A stretch of DNA of 41,191 nt from NCBI GenBank assembly GCA_030615745.1, contig JAUWYR010000021.1, forward strand, positions 1-41,191, read 5' to 3'. The first letter of the stretch is position 1; each line of letters begins with the position of its first letter. The notes under the pieces were generated by a model. It made no database searches. It had not been told where the DNA came from and saw only the letters and a list, made by a program, of their open reading frames with translations. A program made the position numbers and the translations under genes. Source of the stretch: Candidatus Zixiibacteriota bacterium (GTDB taxonomy: Bacteria; Zixibacteria; MSB-5A5; SM23-73-2). This document shows, piece by piece, positions 1-8,143 of the stretch.

Positions 1-795
1 TATTTTTCAGTGGCTGACCTTTTTCGAGTTCATCCCAAAATTCTTTTTTTACTTTTCTTAAAATATCATAAGCTCGAGGATTTCAGAAAGAGATTTCAAG
101 CGTTGAGTGGCCTCTCCTATTCTGTAACCTCCGATTTAACTCTCTTTGGGACAGCTGGAAAATTCTATCGCTTTCCCTCACTTTTTGACCTGTATCCATC
201 ATCAGAGGAGCAAATCGTTGAGAGAAGAAATCTGAGGGAACAAAGCTTTTTAGAGTTTAATTTCGGCGCTAAGTGGATTAAAAATGATTATAAGGTCAAG
301 TTAGGGTTTGTCCAAACTGAAATTAAAGATGACATTTTGTGGATAGGCCAATCCCCAGAAAATTTCGACAGAGAAATTTCAGGCTGTTATTTGAGTTTAT
401 CTTTTATCCCCCATCCTGATTTTTCTTTTTTCGCATCTTACTCTTATAAAGATGTTAAATACAAAGAAAATGGAAAAGAATACTTTTTCCCTTCTGTTCC
501 TATAAGTAGTGCATTTTCTTTTATCCAGTACAAAAAAGAGTTTCTGAAAAAAGAGATTGAAATCAAATTAAGACTTGAAGGAGAATATTTATCGGAAAGG
601 TATTTAGATTATCAAGAGTTGGATGAGGTTTCTGATGTTTTTATAGTTAATTCAAAGATCACAGTAACATTATTAGATTTGCACCTTTATGGTGTTGTCA
701 ACAACATAACAGATCAGGAATACAAATTGAAAGGTGAATATTTTATGCCCCAAAGGGAGATATTATTGGGATTTTTCTGGGAGTTCTGGGATTAG
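1..795 (+). CDS. TonB-dependent receptor, C-terminal part (5' truncated by window)
   Basis: The reading frame is open from base 1, so the N-terminus (signal, plug, first strands) lies outside the window. What remains is the C-terminal part of a beta-barrel. It contains the typical 'FGTAGKFYRFPSLFDLYP' strand of TonB-dependent receptors, alternating hydrophobic/polar strands, and a final 'VNNITDQEY' segment followed by a short strand ending in aromatic residues (FFWEFWD), the usual outer-membrane insertion signature. It would import a metal chelate, vitamin or similar ligand using TonB energy; the substrate cannot be told from this part. A complete ExbB/ExbD/TonB motor is encoded about 15 kb downstream. 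The HD-domain gene follows after 26 bp and may be co-transcribed. Confidence 0.85.
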   Translation, partial: YFSVADLFRVHPKILFLLFLKYHKLEDFRKRFQALSGLSYSVTSDLTLFGTAGKFYRFPSLFDLYPSSEEQIVERRNLREQSFLEFNFGAKWIKNDYKVKLGFVQTEIKDDILWIGQSPENFDREISGCYLSLSFIPHPDFSFFASYSYKDVKYKENGKEYFFPSVPISSAFSFIQYKKEFLKKEIEIKLRLEGEYLSERYLDYQELDEVSDVFIVNSKITVTLLDLHLYGVVNNITDQEYKLKGEYFMPQREILLGFFWEFWD

Positions 796-821
796 ATTTT
801 ATAATTTAAAAGGAGGAGAAG

Positions 822-1367
822 ATGAACAGGGAAGAGGCTTTAGAGCTTGTTAAATCCAAGGTCAAAAACAAAAATCTTATTAAGCACATGCTCGCAGTGG
901 AGGCGATAATGAGAAGGGTGGCAAAGCATTTTGGAGAGGATGAAAACTTCTGGGCACTAACCGGTCTTTTGCATGATCTTGACTACGATGTAACGGTTAA
1001 TGAGCCAGAAAAACATTCTCTTATAACAGTTGAATGGTTAAAAGATTATGGTTTAGATGAAAAAATCTTATATGCTATAAAAGCCCATCCCAAAAAAGTT
1101 GAGCCAAAATCAAAGCTTGACTGGACACTTTTTGCCTGTGATCCGCTATCCGGTTTGATCGTCGCCTCTGCTCTGATGCATCCCACTAAAAAGTTAAAAA
1201 ATTTAGATGTTAAGTTCGTAATGAATCGTTTCAAGGAGAAAAGATTTGCAGCCGGTGCAAAGAGGGAGGATATAAAGGAGTGCGAAAAGTTAGGGATTTC
1301 ACTTGAGGAGTTTGTCAGGTTAGCTTTAGAGGGGATGCAGTCTGTTGATAAGGATTTGGGTTTGTAA
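822..1367 (+). CDS. HD-domain (HDIG-type) putative phosphohydrolase
   Basis: 181 aa. A strong ribosome site (AAAGGAGGAG) sits just before the ATG and fixes the start. The sequence shows an HD-domain metal-binding pattern: H22, the H51-D52 pair in 'GLLHDLDYD', H65 or H89 ('IKAHP') and D107 ('FACDPLSG'). Small stand-alone HD proteins of this type are usually annotated as HDIG-domain hydrolases acting on nucleotides or phosphate esters; the real substrate is unknown. It follows the TonB-dependent receptor closely, but no functional link is evident. Family assignment is confident; function is not. Confidence 0.85.
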   Translation: MNREEALELVKSKVKNKNLIKHMLAVEAIMRRVAKHFGEDENFWALTGLLHDLDYDVTVNEPEKHSLITVEWLKDYGLDEKILYAIKAHPKKVEPKSKLDWTLFACDPLSGLIVASALMHPTKKLKNLDVKFVMNRFKEKRFAAGAKREDIKECEKLGISLEEFVRLALEGMQSVDKDLGL

Positions 1368-1384
1368 TAAAAGCATGAAATATT

Positions 1385-1440
1385 GTAGGCACGGTTTCTA
1401 ACCGTGCTTAAAATTTCAGCACGAATAAATTCGTGCCTAC
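1385..1440. repeat. Pair of GTAGGCACG-type palindromic repeats
   Basis: Two adjacent short palindromes in opposite orientation: 1385-1408 (GTAGGCACGG...CCGTGC) and 1419-1440 (GCACGAATAAATTCGTGC then CTAC). The GCACGAATAAATTCGTGC core recurs at 7085-7102, and a degenerate copy lies at 8144-8166. Each copy is intergenic and can form a hairpin. This looks like a REP-type interspersed repeat family. Confidence 0.75.
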
Positions 1441-1451
1441 AAAATATTAAT

Positions 1452-1530
1452 GGAGTATGAGCCTTTCCTGACCGGACAGGTAGGTTCATAAATATAAATC
1501 TTTTAAAGTCAAGCTAAAGCTTGACACTCC
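1452..1530. repeat. Two copies of the GGAGT-palindrome repeat family
   Basis: Copy 1 (1452-1490) reads GGAGT, then an inverted repeat with an internal insert (TATGAGCCT...AGGTTCATA). Copy 2 (1507-1530) is in the opposite orientation: on the minus strand it reads GGAGTGTCAAGCTTTAGC and onwards. Related copies lie at 12937-12960, 26990-27042, 33188-33210 and 33228-33251. All are intergenic. The arm sequences vary while the GGAGT flank stays constant. Confidence 0.7.
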
Positions 1531-1574
1531 AAAAAGGTTTATAATAGTATAAAGCAATACTTTATATAATTATA
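1521..1574 (+). promoter_or_regulatory. Possible promoter with dyad, upstream of the YfiM-like gene
   Basis: Two perfect TATAAT boxes occur, at 1540-1545 and 1565-1570. They lie inside an imperfect 15-bp inverted repeat (1540-1554 against 1560-1574, about 12 of 15 pairs). A TTGACA at 1521-1526, contributed by the neighbouring palindromic repeat, lies 18 bp from a weaker TAGTAT at 1545. The second TATAAT would place the transcript start about 15 bases before the ATG at 1593. Which box is used, and whether the dyad is an operator, is open. Confidence 0.35.
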
Positions 1575-1592
1575 CTATGTTGTTCTAAATCA

Positions 1593-1985
1593 ATGGATTA
1601 CTTATTTAGGTATTTAAAATTATTTATTTTATCTTTCGTTTTTTTCCTTTTTTTTTCAAACTTATGCTTTACTGAAAATTCTTTGCCTGCTGATTCAGTT
1701 TCAAAAGAAAAAAGCTTGAAAACTTCCAACCAGTGGTGGAGGAAGGATAAGCTTCAACATTTTCTTCTGTCCGGAGTGATAGCCGGGTTTTCTTATAAAA
1801 TTTATCATGACGCTTTTGATGAGGACAAAAATTCCTCGTTGAAATTCTCTTTTTGTCTTACTTTAAGTTTAGGTTTTGGAAAAGAGATCTATGATGAAGC
1901 AAGACCAGATAAAAAATTTTGTATAAAAGACTTACTTTATGATATCTTGGGAATCGGAACAGGTCTTTTTATAGCGACAAGATGA
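1593..1985 (+). CDS. YfiM-like predicted lipoprotein/membrane protein
   Basis: 130 aa. The N-terminus is a hydrophobic signal or anchor (about residues 7-26). The rest resembles the small YfiM/DUF2279-type family: 'WWRKDKLQHFLLSGVIAG' with a conserved-looking H56, then 'GFGKEIYDEARP' and 'CIKDLLYDILGIGTG'. Two hydrophobic stretches suggest membrane association. The function of this family is unknown. No clear ribosome site precedes the ATG. The stop codon overlaps the next start (ATGA, 1982-1985), so it is probably translationally coupled to the MFS transporter. Confidence 0.6.
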   Translation: MDYLFRYLKLFILSFVFFLFFSNLCFTENSLPADSVSKEKSLKTSNQWWRKDKLQHFLLSGVIAGFSYKIYHDAFDEDKNSSLKFSFCLTLSLGFGKEIYDEARPDKKFCIKDLLYDILGIGTGLFIATR

Positions 1986-3343
1986 ATTTTAAAAATAAAA
2001 AACAACTTTACGGCTGGGTAATTTATGATTTTGCCAATACCATCTTTTCGATGAATATAATAACCATGTATTTTGCCCAGTGGATTATCTTAGATAATTC
2101 CAAAGAAGATATATGGTATAGTTTTGCTCATGCTATCTCTATGTTTCTTGTTGCCATAACTATGCCGGTTTTAGGAGCAATATCAGATAGTTTTGGGAAA
2201 AGAAAGCCATTTCTTTTAATCTTGACCTTGGGGTGTGTTACAGGGACAATTTTTATAGGAATTGTGAGCCAGAATGTTTCACAGGTTGACCTGAGGATTT
2301 ATTTAGCTTTAGCTCTTTTTATCATAGCCAACTTCAGCTATGAAGGGGGATTGGTCTTTTACAACGCTTTGCTTCCTGAGGTGAGTACTCCTGAGAATAT
2401 AGGAAAGGTATCTGGATTGGGTGTTGGGTTGGGATATTTAGGCGCTATTTTGGGCCTTTTGATGGTTAAACCATTTGTTGAAGGAAATTTTTTTGGGCTG
2501 GAACTACCCTCTTTTTTAGGAGGTGGCAGGGAAAAGGCATTTATTCCCACAGCAATGTTTTTTCTTCTGTTCAGCCTTCCCACTTTTCTCTGGGTGAAAG
2601 AAAAAGTTAAAGAGAAAGCCAAAGGAGTTAGCTTAAATATAAAAAACGCTTTTGGTAAAGTCTGGGATGGAATAGCCCATACAAAAAAATATCCAGGGGT
2701 TTTAAGGTTTTTGATTGCGGACTATTTTTTCGAGGATGCCATAGCAACCACTATCATTTTCATGGCGGTTTATGCTCAGGTGGTTATGGGAATGGGGGAC
2801 GAGTTAAAGGTCTGGTTTTTTATCATATCAACCACATCAGCTGTTTTAGGGTCTTTTTTGTGTGGATTTTTAACTGATTCTTTTGGTCCGAAAAAGACTT
2901 TGTTTTTTGTTGTCCTGGGCTGGATTTTCTCTTTAGGTATAATAATGTTTACTCATAATCAGACCATTTACTGGATAACCGGTTCTTTGATCGGGATTTT
3001 CTTAGGGTCAACCTGGACATCCTCCCGACCTCTTTTAACCAGCTTGGCTCCCAAGGAGATGTTAGGAGAGTTTTTTGGACTTTATTCTTTATCTGGAAGA
3101 ACAGCTGCAATTGTTGGTCCAATACTCTGGGGTGGTGCTGTTTTGTATTTTAAAAAAGATAATATTTTTGTTCAAAAAATAGTATCTTATCTTGAGTCTT
3201 GCGGAGTATTTTTTTCAGAAAGAACTTTGAACACAATTCAATATAGATTTGCTGTGGGTATTATGGTCTTTTTGATGATATTGGGACTTTTGATCTTTAT
3301 AAAAGTGCCCGACAAATTTAAAAGGAAGAGAAACACTGAATAA
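1982..3343 (+). CDS. MFS transporter, UMF1/Atg22-like family
   Basis: 453 aa with about 12 hydrophobic segments. The opening 'YGWVIYDFANTIFSMNI' is characteristic of the UMF1 branch of the major facilitator superfamily (bacterial relatives of vacuolar Atg22). The loop 'GAISDSFGKRKPFLL' corresponds to the MFS 2-3 loop motif, and a second copy, 'GFLTDSFGPKKTLFF', starts the C-terminal half, as expected from internal duplication. Bacterial members are uncharacterised or proposed amino-acid exporters; the substrate here cannot be inferred. It overlaps the preceding gene by 4 bp and the PHP gene starts 1 bp after its stop, giving a tight three-gene unit. Confidence 0.85.
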   Translation: MNFKNKKQLYGWVIYDFANTIFSMNIITMYFAQWIILDNSKEDIWYSFAHAISMFLVAITMPVLGAISDSFGKRKPFLLILTLGCVTGTIFIGIVSQNVSQVDLRIYLALALFIIANFSYEGGLVFYNALLPEVSTPENIGKVSGLGVGLGYLGAILGLLMVKPFVEGNFFGLELPSFLGGGREKAFIPTAMFFLLFSLPTFLWVKEKVKEKAKGVSLNIKNAFGKVWDGIAHTKKYPGVLRFLIADYFFEDAIATTIIFMAVYAQVVMGMGDELKVWFFIISTTSAVLGSFLCGFLTDSFGPKKTLFFVVLGWIFSLGIIMFTHNQTIYWITGSLIGIFLGSTWTSSRPLLTSLAPKEMLGEFFGLYSLSGRTAAIVGPILWGGAVLYFKKDNIFVQKIVSYLESCGVFFSERTLNTIQYRFAVGIMVFLMILGLLIFIKVPDKFKRKRNTE

Positions 3344-3344
3344 T

Positions 3345-4406
3345 ATGAAAAACTTTTTAAACTTGCATGAATATGTTGGAGTGATGCATATTCACTCCAA
3401 AGATTCTGACGGGAGCAGGTCTATTCCAGAGATAACAAAAATCGGCGAAAAGTTAGGGCTCGACTTTCTATTCTTTACAGACCATATGACTTTAAAATCT
3501 TATCATCTTGGTTTAGAAGGATGGTATCCGAAGGATTCTTCGAATGGGAAAACTCTGGTGGTAATAGGTTATGAGATAAATGACCAGGACAATAAAAATC
3601 ACTATCTGGTTTTCAATTTAAAAGATATTGTTTCAGGTGAGCTAAAAGCAAAAGAATATGTGAAAGAGGTAAAAAACCAAGGTGGCTTCGGTATTATAGC
3701 ACATCCGGATGAGATAAGAAAGACCATTCAAAGGTTTCCTTCTTATCCATGGACATCCTGGGAAACAGAGGATTTCAATGGGATAGAGATATGGAATCAG
3801 ATGTCCGAATGGATGGAGAAACTTACCAAAATAAACCAGCTTAAGATGATATTTTCTCCAAGGAGGTCTTTAGAATCTCCCACTCCAAGAATCCTTTCAA
3901 AATGGGATGGGTTTAACAAAAAGAGAAAAGTGGTAGGTGTTGGAGGGGTGGATGCTCATGCTTATCCTATTGATATAGGACCTTTAAGGGTAACAATATT
4001 TCCCTATAAAGTCCAGTTCAAATCGATAAGAACCCATATAATCTTAGAAAAACGCTTATCATCTGATTTTTTCCAAGCTAAAGGTCAGCTATTTTCTGCG
4101 CTCGAGGGTTGCAATGTCTTTTCTTCTAATTATCGTTGGGGAGATGCTAAGGGATTTATGTTTTATGCTAAGTTAAAAGATAAGATTTACAAAATAGGGG
4201 ATGAGGTCCCTTTTGAAGATGAGATAAACTTGTGGGTTAAGGCACCTAATGTGGCACACATAAAATTAATATCAGATGGGAATATAGTTGCAGAAAAAAT
4301 AGGTGAAAATCTGAGTTATAGAGTCGAAGGTAGAGGGAACTATAGAGTGGAGGTCTTTCGTAACGGAAGGGGCTGGATTTTCTCAAATCATATAAGGATT
4401 GTTTGA
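3345..4406 (+). CDS. PHP-domain metal-dependent hydrolase (CehA/McbA-like)
   Basis: 353 aa. PHP phosphoesterase motifs are present in order: H15-x-H17 ('MHIHSKDSDG'), 'FTDH' with D46-H47, E77 ('GYEIND'), H120 ('IIAHPDE') and D203-x-H205 ('GGVDAHAY'). These would bind two or three metal ions. CehA-type proteins hydrolyse phosphate or carbamate esters; the substrate here is unknown. Residues of about 265-353 look like a beta-rich accessory domain ('IKLISDGNIVAEKIGENLSYRVEGRGNY' style, with the closing pattern of an Ig-like fold). No signal peptide is seen, so it is probably cytoplasmic. The start lies 1 bp after the upstream stop. Confidence 0.8.
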   Translation: MKNFLNLHEYVGVMHIHSKDSDGSRSIPEITKIGEKLGLDFLFFTDHMTLKSYHLGLEGWYPKDSSNGKTLVVIGYEINDQDNKNHYLVFNLKDIVSGELKAKEYVKEVKNQGGFGIIAHPDEIRKTIQRFPSYPWTSWETEDFNGIEIWNQMSEWMEKLTKINQLKMIFSPRRSLESPTPRILSKWDGFNKKRKVVGVGGVDAHAYPIDIGPLRVTIFPYKVQFKSIRTHIILEKRLSSDFFQAKGQLFSALEGCNVFSSNYRWGDAKGFMFYAKLKDKIYKIGDEVPFEDEINLWVKAPNVAHIKLISDGNIVAEKIGENLSYRVEGRGNYRVEVFRNGRGWIFSNHIRIV

Positions 4407-4635
4407 ATAAAAAAACTTTGTGCACGATCTTTTTTAAAAAAGTCTTTTGTTGTGAAGGTTGACAAGAAGTCTTTCTCTGGTTCGTGGAGGATGTTATCAT
4501 TCTTCACTTTAAATCTTGTGGATGCCTGTCCAGCCAAGGATAACATCCACAGGGAGCTTAAAAATAATATTCACCAATTTCTCTTCCCCTTAATGAAATT
4601 GGTAACGCCCTGCCTTTTAATTATCCTAAGATTTT
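4407..4635. other. Intergenic region between convergent genes, with inverted repeat
   Basis: The + strand PHP gene and the - strand DUF3795 gene converge here. A perfect 10-bp inverted repeat GGATGTTATC/GATAACATCC lies at 4489-4498 and 4539-4548; the GATGTTATC core also occurs in a hairpin at 33155-33174. I see no coding potential that resembles a protein family and no clear U-tailed terminator. Confidence 0.5.
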
Positions 4636-5016
4636 TTAATGGGCATCCCCATGATTGAGTTTTAAGAAATTAAGTTTTTCACATGTTTCAAATTCATCGC
4701 ATTCCCAACAGCCTTTAATCCCTTTCTTCTGGCAACATTTTCTCATCTTGTAAAAAGGCGGACCTCCCCCACCTTTGCAGGCATTCTTGCAGCGAAATTT
4801 TACTAATGCTCCCAACACCTCATAGCATTGCGGGTAGTTTTTGAATACCTTAAAGAATGAAAAGTTGGGCAAGGATTCTGCTGTCTTATCGAACCTTGAC
4901 TGTCTTAATTCTTTTCTAAGGTCTCTTGATAAATCAGCAACCTTTCCTTTGTAGGCAAAGCAATCTCCGCAGTAAAGACCACAATAAGCGACTAAATTTT
5001 TATCTTTTATCTTCAT
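4636..5016 (-). CDS. DUF3795-type cysteine-rich protein
   Basis: 126 aa with 13 cysteines. The N-terminal 'AYCGLYCGDCFAYKG' (C12, C16, C19) and a C-terminal cysteine cluster ('CKNAC', 'KCCQKKGIKGCWECDEFETC') are typical of the DUF3795 family, which probably binds a metal or Fe-S cluster; the biological role is unknown. It begins 4 bp after the stop of a second DUF3795 gene upstream on the same strand, so the two form a paralogous tandem. A GAGATGAGAAT sequence before the ATG could serve as a weak ribosome site. Confidence 0.8.
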   Translation of the reverse strand: MKIKDKNLVAYCGLYCGDCFAYKGKVADLSRDLRKELRQSRFDKTAESLPNFSFFKVFKNYPQCYEVLGALVKFRCKNACKGGGGPPFYKMRKCCQKKGIKGCWECDEFETCEKLNFLKLNHGDAH

Positions 5017-5020
5017 ATTC

Positions 5021-5566
5021 TCATCTCATTAATTTCAGATTAATTCCCAAATTTAAAGACAGTTCTTGGATAATCGCTTTTAAGGTTTTTGCCCTTGATT
5101 TCATATCAGATATTTTATTGCTCACAAATTTTGTCTTCGCCTCCTCTATTGCATTTTTAATTACTTTGACAGGCAATACTATGCACGCCTTACAATAAAA
5201 ACTCATTGACCTCCCGTCATTGTGATTTTTGAGTAGATTTTCTACCAATAGTCTCCTTTCTCTTTGACCCTTTAGCCAGCTACCAAATCCTTTTTTTCTA
5301 ATTTCATCTAAGTTTTCTGTGGCTTTTTTGGTCCAATAGTCTAATCCCCATTTTCTTCTTACATACCTTTCACAGGGATATTCATCGCATTCTATGCAGG
5401 TAAAAACCCCTTTTTTCTTTACACAACATCTGTAAATACTGCACCAGTCATGTTGCTCGCCCAATCTGCAAGCGATGCATCTGCTTGGTGCTTCCGACTG
5501 GTATTTTGGACATAAACCGCAGAATATACCACAACAGCCGACTAAGTTTTTATCTTGCTCGCTTAT
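5021..5566 (-). CDS. DUF3795-type cysteine-rich protein with non-standard (ATA) or lost start
   Basis: The frame contains the full DUF3795 N-terminal signature, 'NLVGCCGIFCGLCPKYQS' and 'CIACRLG', but this lies upstream of the first conventional start (TTG at 5464). Reading back, the frame is open to a TAA at about 5596 with no ATG, GTG or TTG. The only sensible initiation site is an ATA at 5564-5566, preceded closely by AGAGGT. From there the protein is 181 aa and mirrors the layout of its downstream paralogue ('DKNLV' then the CxxxCxxC motif). Either ATA is used, or an ancestral ATG mutated and the gene is impaired, or the base is wrong. Starting at 5464 would delete the cysteine motif. Confidence 0.65.
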   Translation of the reverse strand: MSEQDKNLVGCCGIFCGLCPKYQSEAPSRCIACRLGEQHDWCSIYRCCVKKKGVFTCIECDEYPCERYVRRKWGLDYWTKKATENLDEIRKKGFGSWLKGQRERRLLVENLLKNHNDGRSMSFYCKACIVLPVKVIKNAIEEAKTKFVSNKISDMKSRAKTLKAIIQELSLNLGINLKLMR

Positions 5567-5786
5567 TTTACCTCTACACCAATTATATTATTATGATAAG
5601 ATTTCATCAATACGCTTCTTTAATTGAGCGGCGGATATTATCCAAGGTGCCCTCCTGATATAAAGCAAAGCGCCCAAAATAATCATTTTTATTTATAGGT
5701 TTCAGACCACTAATCGTGATGTACTTTTACCTTTTAAGTGTTTATCACCTTTGCTTGGATGACTTTAAAGATATACCTTTGCTTTT

Positions 5787-7004
5787 TTATCTTTTGCTTT
5801 CCTTAAGCACTTGCTCTAATTTCTTGGCTGCATTTTTGTGGTCAAATTTTTTTGCCAATTTTAAAGCATTCATAGAAATCCTTTTCCTGAAGTTGTAATC
5901 TTTTAAAAGCATAATGACATACTTGGAAAAAGCGTCATAATCAGAAGCGACAAACATATCTTTTTTATGGGCTGGATTTATTCCAAAAACAGCCCGTGGG
6001 GTGGCAACAACTGGAAGTCCACAGGATAGTGCTTCTAAGATTTTACCTCTGAAGCCAGAGCCTAACTCGATTGGCGCAACAAAAATATCGCTTTGCCAAT
6101 AAAATCGCTTGATATTTTCGTTATCTCCTCCTTGCTGGACAATCACATTTTCACCTCTTAAATCGAGAAGCTCTTGAGGTGGATTAAATCCAATTGCATA
6201 AAACTTTGCATCTGGGACATCTTTTAAAATTCTATTCCAACAGTGCTTGATAAAATTTTTTACAGCATCTACATTTGGATAATGCTGAAAATTCCCTATG
6301 TATAAAATATTCTTAGTAATTCTTTTCTGAAATTTATCCTTTGGAGGAGTGAAAAATTTTGTGTCAACTCCATGAGGCACCACCCTGATTTTGTCTTTCA
6401 GATCTGGCAAGTAACTTACAAGAATTTCAGCATCCTCTTTAGTTAAGGTTAAAATTTTATCTGTGGTTTTATACATCTCAAATTCGTAATAAAATAACTC
6501 CTTTATTGTATCTTCACTAATAGCTTCTGTTTTTTTTGCTCTTAATTCAAACGATTTTGTATAACACTCATGAACTGAGATTATACTCATTGTATCCTTT
6601 GGGATGATGTCAAAATTTGCCTCTATATATTGCCCCATTACAGAATATTCAGCAATAACGGCATCAAAATGATTCTTTTCCAAACTTAACTTGAACACAT
6701 CTTCTATTTCCTGATTATAACCTCCGTCTCCGGTTAAAAAGAATCTTGGTCTTTTCAATCTTTTATAAAGTCTTTCCACTTCATTGGGAGGTCTTTTTCT
6801 TACTGATTTGATCTGAAAAATCTTTTCACAGAAATTTTCAAGACTTTTATCCATCAGGTCTTGTTCGGTATAAACTGGAGAAATTAGTGTTATCTTATGC
6901 CCTAAAAAAGATAGGTTCTTAATCCTATGGTAAATGAGGATGGGTCCACCTATTATATCTTTTCTCGGAAAAAGTTTTGTCAAAAACAAAAGATTCAGGC
7001 TCAT
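5787..7004 (-). CDS. Glycosyltransferase, GT-B fold (GT4-like)
   Basis: 405 aa from the ATG at 7002-7004 ('MSLNLLFLTKLFP'). The frame is open further upstream, but that part translates palindromic repeat DNA (7029-7102) and is not protein-like. The N-terminal half has the acceptor-side GT-B pattern ('GGPILIYHRIKNLSFLGHKITLISP'). The C-terminal half has the donor-side motifs: 'NILYIGNFQHYPNVDAV', then 'GSGFRGKILEALSCGLPVVATP', whose Glu in the EALSCG stretch is the usual NDP-sugar contact. It should add a sugar to a cell-surface glycan or lipid. No other surface-polysaccharide genes surround it, so it may be an isolated acquisition. Confidence 0.85.
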   Translation of the reverse strand: MSLNLLFLTKLFPRKDIIGGPILIYHRIKNLSFLGHKITLISPVYTEQDLMDKSLENFCEKIFQIKSVRKRPPNEVERLYKRLKRPRFFLTGDGGYNQEIEDVFKLSLEKNHFDAVIAEYSVMGQYIEANFDIIPKDTMSIISVHECYTKSFELRAKKTEAISEDTIKELFYYEFEMYKTTDKILTLTKEDAEILVSYLPDLKDKIRVVPHGVDTKFFTPPKDKFQKRITKNILYIGNFQHYPNVDAVKNFIKHCWNRILKDVPDAKFYAIGFNPPQELLDLRGENVIVQQGGDNENIKRFYWQSDIFVAPIELGSGFRGKILEALSCGLPVVATPRAVFGINPAHKKDMFVASDYDAFSKYVIMLLKDYNFRKRISMNALKLAKKFDHKNAAKKLEQVLKESKR

Positions 7005-7028
7005 CTTTACTTTTCGCTTCCTTTGCCA

Positions 7029-7072
7029 GCTTCGGGAATTCCTATGCGAAGCATCCTTCGGATTCCCGAAGC
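7029..7072. repeat. Imperfect palindrome (GCTTCGGGAAT arms)
   Basis: GCTTCGGGAATTCC at the left pairs with GGATTCCCGAAGC at the right around an internal GCGAAGCATCCTTC sequence. It sits between the PNPOx-like gene and the glycosyltransferase, 12 bp from another palindromic repeat (7085-7102), and would form a strong hairpin in the leader of the glycosyltransferase mRNA. Confidence 0.6.
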
Positions 7073-7084
7073 ATCCAAAAAAAT

Positions 7085-7102
7085 GCACGAATAAATTCGT
7101 GC
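7085..7102. repeat. GCACGAATAAATTCGTGC palindromic repeat
   Basis: Perfect 18-bp palindrome core identical to the copy at 1419-1436; the following CCTGC resembles the CCTAC flank there. It is a dispersed REP-like copy. Confidence 0.75.
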
Positions 7103-7122
7103 CTGCAAGCTTACACCTTTGC

Positions 7123-7563
7123 TCATTTTTGCTCAGGCTCATAGATTTTTGTTTTACTTGTCCAACTATCTCTCCATTCGATCTTTTTAATTTTGATTTT
7201 TAGCAGGCAAAACTCAGAGGATTCCGGACCATCGGAAAAGTATTGAGATAGGTCGAAATTTGCGAGATTCCACACCCTCTTTTTCTCCTCTAAATTTTCG
7301 ATTATTTCAGCTTCACCGATTAAAATAGCGCATTTTTCTCCTTTAGGTTGCTCTACAAAAGCAAGGCAAATCTTTGAATTTTGCCTTATTTGTTTTACCT
7401 TTCTTGAGGTGCAAAACGTTGTTACCCAGACAGACATATCATCTTCAATAATCGGGGATACCGGACGCACTCTCGGCTGGTCACCATCGCAAGTTGCCAG
7501 ATATGCATGGAGAGAGTTCTTTTTCATTATAGCTACTATTTTTTCTTTTTCAGATAGATTCAT
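7123..7563 (-). CDS. Pyridoxamine 5'-phosphate oxidase-like FMN-binding protein
   Basis: 146 aa. The opening 'LSEKEKIVAIMKKNSLHAYLATCDGDQPRVRPVSPI' followed by 'VWVTTFCTSRKVKQIRQNSKICLAFV' is the split-barrel flavin-binding fold of the PNPOx-like superfamily. Small members of this size are generally flavin- or F420-binding reductases/oxidases or general-stress proteins rather than true PdxH. The ATG is preceded by AAAGAGGAAAT. It lies directly upstream of the glycosyltransferase on the same strand, separated by palindromic repeats. The substrate is unknown. Confidence 0.8.
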   Translation of the reverse strand: MNLSEKEKIVAIMKKNSLHAYLATCDGDQPRVRPVSPIIEDDMSVWVTTFCTSRKVKQIRQNSKICLAFVEQPKGEKCAILIGEAEIIENLEEKKRVWNLANFDLSQYFSDGPESSEFCLLKIKIKKIEWRDSWTSKTKIYEPEQK

Positions 7564-7658
7564 GAATATTTCCTCTTTTTTTTCATTTCGGTTAATGGTT
7601 GGCGTCTAAACGAAGCAAAGAATGCCGACAGAAATAACTTCATAGTATAATTTATAAA

Positions 7659-8093
7659 TTATTCACTATTCTCTGTGGTTTTAGGAATATAGTCTATAAT
7701 TTTTTTAACTTCTTTCAGATATTTTTTTTCTGATACCCAAAGACTCATACCCCGATATTTACCGGATGTTTTGTGATATGAGCCTTCCCAGAACCTGAAA
7801 TTTTCCACTTTGAACTTTGCTTTGGGATCAAAGAAAGCTTTGGCTGGCGGATGTATGTAAATGCGCAGGTCTTTACGGGTTACATTGATCGTTAAAATCT
7901 CTTTTCCTTTGGAGAAAAAAGAGATCGCTTTTCCATCGTCTGTCTTTATATCATCTATTCTTGTCGCCAGAGTATCCACTATATAATCAAAAAGTTCATG
8001 AAGGACTTCGATCGCTTCTTCTTTTTTGAACCTTTCAGAACACTGTTGCCAGATATCCTCTTTTACCAGTTCTTTTAATGATTTTATATTCAT
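7659..8093 (-). CDS. Conserved-looking hypothetical protein (144 aa)
   Basis: The ATG follows a GGAG ribosome site. The predicted protein is soluble and mixed alpha/beta: an N-terminal helical part (about 1-50, rich in E/K/L), then strands 'GKEILTINVTRKDLRIYIHPP' and 'VENFRFWEG' and a C-terminal helix 'EKKYLKEVKKIIDYI'. I do not recognise the family; the 'LRIYIHP' stretch faintly resembles DUF5655/DUF1801-type proteins, which is not enough to assign it. It is flanked by the PNPOx-like gene and MntP on the same strand. Confidence 0.6.
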   Translation of the reverse strand: MNIKSLKELVKEDIWQQCSERFKKEEAIEVLHELFDYIVDTLATRIDDIKTDDGKAISFFSKGKEILTINVTRKDLRIYIHPPAKAFFDPKAKFKVENFRFWEGSYHKTSGKYRGMSLWVSEKKYLKEVKKIIDYIPKTTENSE

Positions 8094-8143
8094 TTTATCT
8101 CCAGTTATAATTTAGTTCTTGCTTCCAAAAGAACAAGTAAAAA

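Noticed and set aside
5591-5686. 31-codon minus-strand frame upstream of the DUF3795 tandem
   Set aside because: It ends neatly before the DUF3795 gene but has no ribosome site and no recognisable features; the helix-like composition alone is not enough.
7005-7142. 46-codon upstream extension of the glycosyltransferase
   Set aside because: It translates two palindromic repeats and overlaps the end of the PNPOx-like gene; the internal ATG at 7004 matches the family start.
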